64,000 nucleotides of DNA. It comes from Chelonoidis abingdonii (lineage: Eukaryota; Chordata; Testudines; Testudinidae). Below the pieces are notes generated by a model. That model saw nothing but the letters and a program-made list of their open reading frames with translations. It was not told where the DNA came from and did no database searches. Every line of letters begins with the position of its first letter. Within the stretch, counting starts at the first letter, position 1. The DNA lies in contig NC_133770.1 of the NCBI RefSeq assembly GCF_003597395.2, forward strand, positions 8,479,529-8,543,528. Reading direction: 5' to 3'. The position numbers and the translations under genes were made by a program. This document shows positions 54,677 to 64,000 of the stretch, one piece after another.

Positions 54677-54755
54677 CAAAATCATAGATGTGTGGGACTG
54701 GGAGGGGCCTCAGTAGGTCATATGGTCAATCCCCTGCACTCAAATGCCCTAGAAT
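54677..54755 (-). mobile_element. CR1 3'-end fragment
   Basis: 'aaaatcatagatgtgtgggactgggaggggcctcagtaggtcatatggtcaatcccctgcactcaa' is an antisense CR1 tail region. Confidence 0.8.
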
Positions 54756-54768
54756 GGAACTTTGTAGT

Positions 54769-55224
54769 CAGGGTCAGCTCTACTCGAAATGGCATCCCAG
54801 GTGAGGCGCGTCTTCTGCACCCACCCCCTTCCATTTATTAAACTTCTGAATACCCTGTTTTTACTGCCTTTGTAGCCCATTTCACAACTTTGATGCACGA
54901 TTTGCATGCATGATTTATCCCTGTCTTATAAGATGATACATTTGCATGCTAGGATCTGTAAATCTATATTTGTTCATGCCTTATATAAGCAAAATGTAGT
55001 TCTCAGAAAATCTGGAAGGTTCCATGAGATTCTACAAAGGTCCAGAACATTCTAGAAGATTAGTGAAAAATGAATCCACATATGGAATACCTGAAACATG
55101 TAACTTCAAACATTTTATTTTTCCTTTTATTGCTGACAACAAAAACAGCACCCTGAGCCTGGCATCCCCCAAGCCTGGAACCCCAGGTGTTTGCCTGGGT
55201 CACCTGCCCCCAAATCCAGCCCTG
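54769..55224. mobile_element. hAT-like element (CAGGGTCAGCTC...AATCCAGCCCTG)
   Basis: The terminal CAGGG/CCCTG pair encloses 456 bp. Flanks TTTGTAGT (54761-54768) and GTTGTGGC (55225-55232) agree at 5 of 8, so this is an old insertion. It contains the heat-shock-element-like cluster at 55015-55057. Confidence 0.5.
55015..55057. promoter_or_regulatory. Heat-shock-element-like cluster
   Basis: 55045-55057 is GAAcaTTCtaGAA, a perfect three-unit heat-shock element (the site bound by HSF trimers). 55015-55032 is GAAggTTCcaTGAgaTTC, four units with one deviating. A TTATATAA box lies upstream at about 54981-54988. No transcript is known from the sequence. Chance or repeat origin is possible. Confidence 0.35.
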
Positions 55225-55239
55225 GTTGTGGCATGCTCA

Positions 55240-56850
55240 GAAGCACAGCCAAGCAGCAAAGTAGCAAAATACCCAAGATACATTCTTAACACCTAAAAAA
55301 ATTGGGAGCGGGAACTCAATGTGATTTACTAGCAGGTGCAATGCACAGAGAACTACCTCTTCTTGCTTTCCAACGGCCAATAATTCATTGGATTCATCTG
55401 CTGTCAGGTCTTACTATTTTATATATCAGATTGCCGGCTAATTTATTATCTGCAGCCAGGCACCCATCACACAGGCCCCTTAAAAAACAACAACCCACAC
55501 AAGACTAAAAGAACCTGCCAACAACTGACAGCAAAGAGATAATCCTGAGATTAATCTCTAACAACCCCCATGATTTAAAGGCCTTCGGAAACACCTTCTT
55601 CTATCAGTCATCTGAGTGCTAAGAGTCAAGTTAATTTTCGGGGTAGCTCCACTGAATCCTGTAGAGTTACACTCCAGGGCTGAATTTGGCTCAAGATGTG
55701 CCCTTCCTAAATTCTGCCCAAAGGCTTTCTGTAAAGGGATAAGCCATAATGACAGGCTCCAGGGGATTCCTTCACACCAGGGATATGGTTGATGGGATGA
55801 TACGTCCTGGTAACCATGTGGGGCTGTGCTGACAGAGTTCTGTGGGAACTGCTTGACACCCCTGAGAGCACCGTCTACTGACCTTCCTCTCTTCCATCCG
55901 GCTTGGAAGAGCAGACTGGGGTGGGGCGAAAGAAGGCCATACATGGAATCATAGGCCTTGTAATGAGGTATCCCATCAGGCAGCCCCACAGAGGCACGCA
56001 GATCTGCTTACTGAAGTCAGTGAGGGCATCTCCATTGACTTCTGCGGACATTAGCTCAAGCTCTAAAAGAACCTGCACCAAAAGCTCCCAGACTTTGGCC
56101 TCCAAGAACCTGCACCAGCAGACTGTTCACTGGAGCACTACAGCTGTTTTCAGCTGCCAAGATGGCACATGGGGGAGACAGGGGGTCAAACGCAACCATC
56201 CCAAAAGCAAGAGCAGGGCCCACTGATTGGATCAGGAATTGAGCCAGTTTAAGCCAGGTTTGGACTGGATCCCCAGTCTCTAAAGTAGCCAGAATCCAGG
56301 CCTTTCTCAGAATATTTCAGCACATCAGATCCCGAATTAACATGTCTAATCAGAGGCACTTGGAAATTATAAGAAGCAACAAAACCAAGTTATCCAAATT
56401 GTATTCCCCCCCGCCCCACACACACACACAGACACACACACAACCCTCTTAAACAACTCTAGCTTGGTTTGGGTTGAAGGTGAAGGTTCAAGCCAGTCAC
56501 TAATTAACAGAGGGTTGTCTGGTTTTCTGGTATTTATGTGCCATGAAAATTAATAGGGGATTTCTTTGGGCAAATAAACGGTGAGTTGGAAGGTGCCATT
56601 TTTGGCCTTAATGTTTTTTTCTGTTGAGTCATAACCTCTAAGTGAGGTTTCCTCAGAATTTTGAGTTAGTTTCACCCCAGGAGCCTATACTGGCTTCCCA
56701 AAGCCTATGCTTAGAATGGGGAATGACCACAATCTCAGGTATCGTCATGCAGTCACTCTGGGGAAAAGTTAATTCTTTCATGTTGACCTCAATGGGCATT
56801 AGTTCCCCAATCCTACAGAAATGGGGAAGGGAGGCACAGGTTTTCCGAAG
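55240..56850. other. Unassigned sequence
   Basis: (CA)n at 56418-56441. 55620-55690 is an old 'tagctccactgaatcctgtagagttacact' repeat scrap. No supported gene; opposing frames at 55558-56226 lack domains. Confidence 0.4.
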
Positions 56851-56857
56851 TGGCCTG

Positions 56858-57733
56858 TGTCATGTCATAAGGTATAATTCCCAAATCTGAACCTTAGCGT
56901 CCAAAATTTGGGTACCTGCATGAATCCTCTAAGCTTAATTACCAGCTTAGATCCTGTAGCGCTGCCACCAACCAGGAATTCCAGTGCCTGGTACACTCTG
57001 GTCCCCCCGAAACCTTCCCTGGGGACCCCAAGGATGCCTTGAGGTCAGATGCCTTGAGTCTCACAACAAAGGGAAATAACCCACTTCCCTTCCCCCCTCT
57101 TTACCTCCTCCCAGGCTTCCCCTCCCTGGGTTACCCTGGAAGATTACTGTACTTAAACTCCTTGAATTACAAAACAGAGAGGACAATTCACCTTCCCCCC
57201 TCCTTCTTTTTCCCCCTCCCAGTCTTTCCCCGAGAGAGACAGTAATCCCGGCAACAGAGATTGCTATCCCCTTGAGCCTCAACTAGAAAAGAAAATCAAA
57301 CAGGTCTTAAAAAGAAAGCTTTTAATAAAAAGAAAGAAAAGACATAAAAATCATCTCTGTAATCAAGATGAAAATATTACAGGGTCTGTTAACTTATAAA
57401 AAATGAATAAACAGCCTTATTCAGAAAAAATATAATTTAAACATTTCCAGCAAACTACACACTTACAAATACAGAAAAACAACGTAAAACCCTATATTGT
57501 CTTTCTACCTGTACTTACAAATTGGAAACAGAAGATTAGAGAGTCTGGAGATAGTGTGATCACCCTCAGAGCCCAGAGATACAACAGACCCAGAACAAAG
57601 GACCCACACCCAAAACTTCCCTCCACCCAGAGTTGAAAGTATCTTGTTTCCTGATTGGTCCTCTGGTAAAGTGTCATTTGTTAACCCTTTCCAGGTGAAT
57701 GAGACATTAACCCTTAGCTATCTGTTTATGACA
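56858..57733 (-). mobile_element. Solo LTR with exact 5-bp target duplication
   Basis: 876 bp, starting TGTCAT and ending ATGACA, the inverted TG...CA ends of an LTR. GCCTG is repeated exactly at 56853-56857 and 57734-57738. A minus-strand CCAAT box (complement of 'gattgg', about 57651-57657) near the right end suggests U3 lies there and the LTR points leftward. AT-rich A-tracts occupy 57290-57430. No internal retroviral genes flank it, so it arose by LTR-LTR recombination. The family is a common turtle LTR; its class is unassigned. Confidence 0.85.
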
Positions 57734-57919
57734 GCCTGTCATTTTGGATGCCTCCATTTTTTTTTGGATACCCAAACTGACACAGCTACAGTCCAGTTTT
57801 CAGCAATGCCAACCATGTGCGGAACCCATATTGAAGTCAATGGGTGCTCAGTTCCTCTGAAAACCAGGCCCGGAGGGGTTTAAAGCTGGGCACTCAACAA
57901 TCAGGCCATGAAAAAATTG

Positions 57920-58040
57920 AGATCTCTCTCGAAAAAAAATGACCCTATGTGATTTACTTAAGGTCACACAGCCAGTCAGTGATAGAATCAGGGATCTAAC
58001 CTAAATCCCCTGACTCCCAGCCCTGTGCTTTAGTCCCCAG
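57920..58040 (-). mobile_element. MIR-like SINE fragment
   Basis: 'gtgatttacttaaggtcacacagccagtcagtgatagaatcagggatctaacctaaatcccctgactcccag' is an antisense MIR core. Confidence 0.65.
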
Positions 58041-58044
58041 CACC

Positions 58045-59855
58045 AATCTTAACTAAGAGTATACCAACTGCTGGGTTTGGGATTCCGTTCCCTTACAGCT
58101 ACTTTACATTTACATCTGTAATATTCAGCAGCCTCCACCAAAAAACCACCATTAGTTCCATTCTAAGAGTATGGAGTACTCCATACTTTGAATATACTCA
58201 GAATTCAGAGAAGGGTAAGCTTCAGAACATCATGAAGAACATCACCGATACTACTCCAAATCCCCCGGTGGAGTAAATGGTCAGCATAGCTCTGTTGATG
58301 TCAATGGAGTGACACCAGTTTACATCAGCCAATCCTCTTCCCCTCCACACACACACTGAGTTATGAACCATTCTCCCTAATGAATCCCTTTCCTCTAATA
58401 ACGTAGCATCGAGAAAGAACTCCTGTTGGATAGAACATTTCTATAGAGCTAGTTCTTCTCTGAGGCCCGAGGAGAGCTGCAGGTGTCTGGCATGAGATGA
58501 AAGCAGGCAACTAACAATACTGTTTTATTCCTGACACTAGTCCTGATATTTCACTGGGCTGAAGTATGTCAGTGATGTGTGAGCCAAACCTTAAACTATA
58601 TATGTAATACAGAACCTTGGGACCGATGTAATGGATTAAAAGGACACGATTATTATGGTTACCTCGACTGCAGTGCCAGCACTACCGAGTCATGTTCAGC
58701 CAAGGAAGTATCATGGAGACAAAATTTACTTCTTTATATACTTGAAGGTGGGAGGAGGGAAACAAATGGCTCCAATTTGAAGGATGAAGACACCAGCCAG
58801 GCAAAGTTTGCTTCTTGAATGATCCACTTTCTGAAGCAGCAACCACAAAATACAATGTTTAATCCATTAAAAGGGCCAGTCTCCAAGATTCAATATCTGG
58901 ATTTTGTCAAAGCACCAGACTGCAACTCGCTGGGTGGGCTCTGGCTGGCTAGGTGATACTCTTGCATATGGTTCCTTCAGGAAAGACCAGGGTGCCACTA
59001 GCTTTAGTCTGGTTATCCAAAAACCTTCACTGATTGATTGTCATCATGAGCACGATGGGACAACATATCATTATCTTAGAGTAAGTCAGATCAAATCTCT
59101 CCTCATCAAAGAGGGACAGGATGCTCTTTCAGCCAATGCAAAAGCCGTAGGCGAAAAGAAATCTGGATTCTCTATACCTGGCTCTGCCAGAGTCTTCCTG
59201 TTTTACCTTAGATACGTCACTCAGAGCCTACCGGTGTTCTTAGCGGGAGGAAATAGGGGAGAGCTGAGCTGTTGAGTGGTGAGTGCTTTTGCAACTCTGG
59301 CCAAACAAGTACTAAGCACCTCCTGAGAGTGGATAAGTGCCCTCAAATAGCACTGAGGTAAACTGGAATATAGGGTACTCAGCACCTTTCAGGATCAAGC
59401 CATGGGCTTCTCCACACCTTGGCGTCCCCCTTCCATAAAATAGGGGGGGATAAAACCAGCATCACGTGATGATTCGGAGGTGTTATTCGTTCCTGAGCAG
59501 ATCCTGGCCTGGAAGATGCAAGGAAAGGTCAAAATACTACGAGACTAATAGATGTAGCATGAGAAGCAGGACACAGAACCAGAGTTTACATCGCTCTGGT
59601 AGCATAGAGAGCCCATGGAGAAATCACATCCAAAGGAAAGTTCTTCTGGCATAGGAGCTATGTGAGGTCAGTGGACATAGTTTTCTGCAACCCCAAGGTA
59701 GGAAGCATGTTTTGGGCGGAGTTGGGGCCAGGAAGTGGAGTGGTCATAACCCAGAGCTCTGCACAGCCCACTGATAGGTGTCAGGAGACTGCCATAAGTT
59801 ATGAGAGCAGGTCTGTACAATCATGGATGGCGTGGCGAAAGTGCATAAGGAAGTG
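58045..59855. other. Unassigned, low-repeat sequence
   Basis: A 123-codon + strand open frame at 58904-59275 has no recognised domain. It is kept as non-coding because neither splice sites nor homology support it. 58270-58330 is an old repeat word. Confidence 0.4.
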
Positions 59856-59859
59856 TTAG

Positions 59860-60224
59860 TTACCCCTTCACATAACACAAAAACTAGGGGGAGTCACCCA
59901 ATGAAATGAAGAGGCAGCAAGTTTAAAACAAACTCAAGGCAGTACGTCTTCACAACACGCACAGTCACCCTGTGGCACTTGCTGTTAGGGGATGTTGTGA
60001 AGGCCAAAAGTACAAATGGCTTCAAAAAAACAAATTAGATGAGTTCAAAGAGCATAGGCCCATCAACGGCTATTAGCCAAGATGGTCAGGGATGCAACTC
60101 CATGCTCTAGGTGTCCCTAAACCTCCAAATGCCAGAAACATCTGGCACCGGCCACTGTCAAAGACAGGATACTGGGCTACGTGGACCACTGGTCTGACCC
60201 GGTATGGATGTTATATTCTCATAA
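59860..60224 (+). mobile_element. CR1 LINE 3' end
   Basis: 'cacgcacagtcaccctgtggcacttgctg...ggccaaaagtacaaatggcttc...cattaatggctattagcc'-like wording (here 'catcaacggctattagcc') runs to 'gataatgggctacgtggaccactggtctgacccggtatgg'-like terminal words. Sense orientation; same subfamily type as 1742-2574. Confidence 0.88.
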
Positions 60225-60429
60225 ACTACTCTACTACTTTACTGTGGGAGCCACACAATCCCCCCATGTAGCACAAAGATAGCTTGAAGCCCCCTTCCCC
60301 AGCTCCCATCCATACTGGGTCTTGGACAGAGTCTAGTCCATATCTTATTGAGGCTATGATTATAGGAGAGAGCTGAGTTCTCATGGGATGACTTTTAGAA
60401 TCACAACTCCAGTTGCACAGGAAAGCAAG

Positions 60430-60600
60430 GTCAGTATAATTGGCAGGACAAAAAATTATAAAATAAATGAGCTTTTTTATGTTTGAAATTTTCTGTGAAA
60501 TTTTCCATTTTTCAACACAAAACTTCATTTTGTTTTGGTCAGAGTTGGGGAGAGGGGAATTTCCCCCTTTTTCCTCCCCACTGGAAAAAAATTGAGGTCG
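60430..60600. mobile_element. AT-rich palindromic element, partial
   Basis: 'gtttgaaattttctgtgaaattttcc' and 'aacttcattttgttttggtc' belong to the 4569 family. The ends are missing. Confidence 0.5.
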
Positions 60601-60689
60601 TAGGAATTAAAAGTAGTGGGGGAAGGATCTGGGGGTCCACCCTGACTTTGCCTGGCTGCCCCTAGCCCAGCCCTAACACATCTCTGGTT

Positions 60690-62050
60690 TCAGAGACAGG
60701 GCCATGGACAGCCATGCCTAATGGTTAGAGCAGGAGTCGGTCATCACTAATCAGATCCCAGGGTCATAGCCAGAGCCGGAGGCCAGATGCCAGCCAAGGG
60801 TCAGAGCTGAGTTAAGAATTGGAGTCAAGGGACAGAGGCAGATTACCTAGAATGAGGCAAGGAATAGGCCTTGGTCTGAAGCAGGATCAGGGCTGAAGCA
60901 AGACTGGGAACAAACAGGAGATCTCACAGCCAGGGCCGGATTTCCAATCAGGCGCAGTAGGGATGTGCCAAGGGGCGCCAGCTTTCTGAGGGAGCCTAAA
61001 AGTTAAAAGTGGGTTAAAAGTTAAAAAGTTCGTACACACGCCAGTGGTTCTCAACCTGTGGGCTGCATGCCGCCCAATAAGCACACAACTGCGGGCGACC
61101 CAGCTGCATGCTAAAAAAAATTCAAAGTCTGCTGCTCCCAGGTCCCAGCAAGGGATGGGACTGGCTGAGACGGAGACGGCCCCACACAGCCCTGCTGGAG
61201 GGCTACTGCCATCGGGGAAGGCAGAGCAGCTCCTGTGGCAGGGGAAGAGCTCAGAGCAGCCCAACGCGGGAAGCCCTGCTGAGCAAGTGGGTGCTGAGGA
61301 GCCCAGCCTGGGCAAGCCCCAGTCCTGCTCCAGCCTGGCTGATCACGCCTCTCCCGAGGGGCCAGACCAATTCCCGACTGGCCCCAGCCACGCTGCCAGC
61401 TCAGCCTGGTGGACATGGTCACCTCCCAGTGGGGCCGGGTGCAGGAGAGTGGGTCTCTGGGGGGAGTTGTGGGGGACTGGGCAGCCAGAAGGTGGGAGTG
61501 CTGGGAAGTAAGAGGCTTGTGGGGGGTGCTGGACAGTGGGGGAGATCTGTGTGTTTTGGGGCACTGGGCAGTCAGGGAGATCTGTGTGGGACACTGAGTG
61601 GTTTGGGTGGTGGGTCTGTGTAGGGGGTGATGGGCAGTAGGGGGTCTGTAGGCCGAGGGGCACTGAAGATGCTGTGCCTAAGGGTGCATAAGGTGTAAAT
61701 CCGGCCCTGATAGCAGCCCAAGGCAAAGGTTTTGAGCAGCCACCAAACTGCTGCTACTGCCGGGCTACAGAGCTGATCAGCCAGTCAGGCCCTACGGGCA
61801 ACCAGGCAGCATACTATGGGCCAGCTGCGCTCATGAGGTTGCCCAGAGACTGCTGCTGCTGCAGGCAGACACCTGGTCCTTCCAGGAGTTCCCCGTACAC
61901 TGGGGGACTCCTGTAAAGGTGGCGCATAGCCAACCGAAGCAATTCCGCACCTGGCACAGGGAATCGGCTTTGCTGGGAGTAGACCCCAGAGGTCCTAACA
62001 GCTGCCCGGTAGCCGCTCTGCATCACTGGCACAAAGAAACCATGGGACAC
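60690..62050. other. Possible old LTR-like repeat interrupted by hAT-like element
   Basis: Sequence on both sides of 60932-61709 ('ccagatgccagccaagggtcagagc' and 'cagcccaaggcaaaggttttgagcagcc') reads like one repeat broken by the insertion. I could not find termini. Confidence 0.25.
60932..61709. mobile_element. hAT-like element (CAGGGCCGGATTT)
   Basis: CAGGGCCGGATTTCC to AAATCCGGCCCTG, 778 bp. Flanks CTCACAGC (60924-60931) and ATAGCAGC (61710-61717) agree at 5 of 8. Another hAT-type terminus (CAGTGGTTCTCAACCTGTG) lies inside at about 61042. Open frames of up to 171 codons on either strand (61044-61726) come from its GC-rich interior and are not genes. Confidence 0.7.
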
Positions 62051-62103
62051 TAATTAAGTGGGCCCAAGGAGGGATGAGTTAGTCCTTCATTTACCAAAAC
62101 CAG

Positions 62104-62849
62104 GGAGGGTTACCGGGCATCTGGTTTTCAGTGCAGCAGCTCCGGTCAGTGGTGCAGCGGGGATCCAGGCCTCAGGCAGACTCCCTACCTGCCCTAGCTC
62201 TGCAAAGCTCCTGGAAGCAGCTGCTAGGTCCCTGAAGCCCCTAGGCACATGGGCAGCCAGGGAGGCTCTATGCACGGTCCATGCCCCGAGTGCCGGCTCC
62301 GCAACTCCCATTGGCCAGGAACTGCGATCAATGGATGCTGTGGAGATGATGCAAGGGTAGCGCACAGAGCCTCACTGGCCACCCATGCGCCTAGGAGTTG
62401 CAGGGATCTGGCATCCGCTTCCTGGGAGCTACAGTAAGTGATGCTGGGACCCAACACTTCCTGTTGCACCCCAACTCCCTGACCCAGCTCTGATCCCCCT
62501 CCTGCACCTCAAGCCCCTCATCCCCAGCCCCATCCCAGAGCCTGCACTCCCAGCTGGAGCCCTCATCCCCTCAAATGCCCCCCTTGTGCCCCAGCCCTGA
62601 GCCACCGCCTTCACCCCGAATCCCTCAACCCTGGCCCCACCCCAGAGCCCACATCCCCAGCTGGAGCCTGCATCCCTTCTTGCACCCCAACTCCCTGCCT
62701 GGTAGAAGTGAGTGAAGGTGGGGGAGGGCAAATGACAGAGAGAGAGGAGATGGAGTGAGCAGGGGTGGGGCCTCACAGAAGAGGCAGGGCCTCAGGGCAA
62801 GTGGGGGCAGGAGTGTGCAGTTTTGTGCAATTAAAAAGTTGGCAACCTT
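62104..62849. mobile_element. Minisatellite-bearing hAT-like element
   Basis: Starts GGAGGGTTACCGGGCATCTGG, ends AAAGTTGGCAACCTT. Flanks AAAACCAG (62096-62103) and AGAACCAG (62850-62857) match 7 of 8. A C-rich array ('ctcctgcacctcaagcccctcatccccagccccatcc', about 62460-62700) and 'cccattggccagg' fit the family of 22120-23130 in opposite orientation. Confidence 0.8.
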
Positions 62850-62859
62850 AGAACCAGCC

Positions 62860-64000
62860 TGTGCACCAGCCCCCTGCCACAAAGGCATAGTGAACAAGTG
62901 AAAACGGGGAAATAATGAGGTTTTGAAAATGTCATAGGCAGGAAGTGCCATAGGCAGGAATGTGGAGCTTTTTGTTTGTTTAAAAAAAAAAGTCAGTCTT
63001 AGCTAAGGAGGAGTGTTTCAAATGTGTTCTGTTTCCTGAGTAAAATAAAGACAAAATCAGAAAATATCAAAAATGAAAAAATGAGGAGTCCTTATCTTGA
63101 CATGAAAATATTATTCAGAATCTCTACAGATCGTTTTGCTAATTTCCAGAATGAATGATCAAATAGCGAGGGAGCCTTCTTCGGCTGCCAATATTTTTAA
63201 TAGGCATCTTAGTCAATGTTAGTACAGCTGCCCTTTCAAATCAACTCTGGTGATGACTCATGCTTGGATTCAGAGGTTTCCCAAGGTTTATCTGCTCTTT
63301 TGCTGCTCTTTGGTGGACGCGTCTTTGTGTCCCGTAGCAGGAGAGTGCCATCCAAAACACACAGCCCCACTGGGTAATAAAAAGGACACACACAATGAAA
63401 GGAGGTGAGGATGAGCTGTTCTCCAAGAGCTCTGTATTTATACAGAGCACTCAGAATCCAACGCTTCTCCAGCCACTGCTCCAGCCTTACTCACGGCTAG
63501 TTCACATCACCTGTTTCCCCTCTGAGTCGACGTTTCCAAGAACTCCGGCTTCCTGACATGTCCTCGGAAAACTAAGAAAGTGAAGTCTTTGGAGTCACAA
63601 GAAAATACAGCTGATTGCAGAGCACTGGGAAAAGTGTCAACAGCCAATGCAAACAAAGAAGAGAAGGGAAAAACCTGAATATACACGAGGCATGAGCCTG
63701 GTGAAAAACAGCAACAAAGAAAACAATTCATGTTATTTTAGGAACCTGATTTCTCTTTTGTTCTACATTATCTTCATCACACTGGCCTGGTGCTTAATGA
63801 CATTCAGTGGACTGGCACGATTCAGTAGCAGAGAAGGAAAAGCAATAGAATCAAGGATGCAGCCTTCAGCTGAAAAAGTGATCCTAGGCCCAAAGGTAAC
63901 ATGGGAAAGGCTTTGGTTCATTCAGTGATGTTGTTCCTCCTTACAGACCTGTCTAGATCCTCTGATCCAGGGAAGCAATCTCTGAGCAGAAGAGTCCAGT
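62860..64000. other. Unassigned, low-repeat sequence
   Basis: On the minus strand a 'tccttttt' pyrimidine run followed by 'attacccag' (about 63390-63374) precedes about 40 open codons in two frames. A TATAAATA box lies at about 63431-63438 minus. A + strand frame, 63647-63928, has a hydrophobic run but no known domain. None is strong enough to call. Confidence 0.35.

Noticed and set aside
61044..61726. Overlapping open frames of 103-171 codons on both strands
   Set aside because: They come from the GC-rich interior of a hAT-like element. Open frames on both strands reflect composition, not genes.
63241..63440. Possible promoter and exon on minus strand
   Set aside because: A TATAAATA box and an acceptor-like run exist, but two frames are open equally and the signals conflict (promoter beside acceptor).
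1..64000. Prokaryotic-style operons, ribosome binding sites or terminators
   Set aside because: The repeat content is vertebrate and no compact gene arrangement exists; such features would be artefacts here.

Overview
This window reads as nuclear DNA of a reptile, most likely a cryptodiran turtle. It is AT-leaning, has no long intact host gene, and is packed with repeats typical of turtle genomes: CR1 LINE fragments in at least eight distinct insertions, a Cry I-type tRNA-derived SINE, a Penelope-like element with a GIY-YIG domain, 'GGCCTGGTCTACACTA' Harbinger-like elements, and several hAT-like non-autonomous families. The species assignment is an inference from this repeat repertoire.

Layout. 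1-7 kb: antisense CR1 (1742-2574), a solo LTR (2873-3677) and a 784-bp palindromic hAT-like element (4569-5352). 7-10 kb: palindromic element pieces, Cry I SINE, MIR-like fragments. 11-13 kb: antisense CR1 split by a 913-bp hAT-like element with a perfect 8-bp target duplication. 13-21 kb: more CR1 and MITEs. 22-25 kb: GC-rich hAT-like element and the longest CR1 reverse transcriptase fragment (+ strand, 23.61-24.84 kb). 25-30 kb: AT-rich palindrome, hAT and Harbinger MITEs, and two candidate host-gene exons on the minus strand (28563-28711 and 30019-30126). 32.7-37.4 kb: two CR1 copies each carrying a different hAT insertion at the same 8-bp target, plus the Penelope-like 3' end. 39.0-44.9 kb: two ~2-kb Harbinger-like elements in close proximity, one with its termini inverted relative to its core and one nested inside another MITE. 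45-64 kb: low repeat density, two small hAT MITEs, an unusual 35-bp-arm hairpin, a second solo LTR (56858-57733), CR1 remnants and further GC-rich hAT-like elements.

No operon-like organisation exists here. The only candidate host coding sequence is the two-exon minus-strand model near 28.6-30.1 kb, which I could not assign to a known gene. Most other open frames lie in transposons or are short and unsupported. The most informative content is the nested order of insertions, which can be read from target-site duplications.
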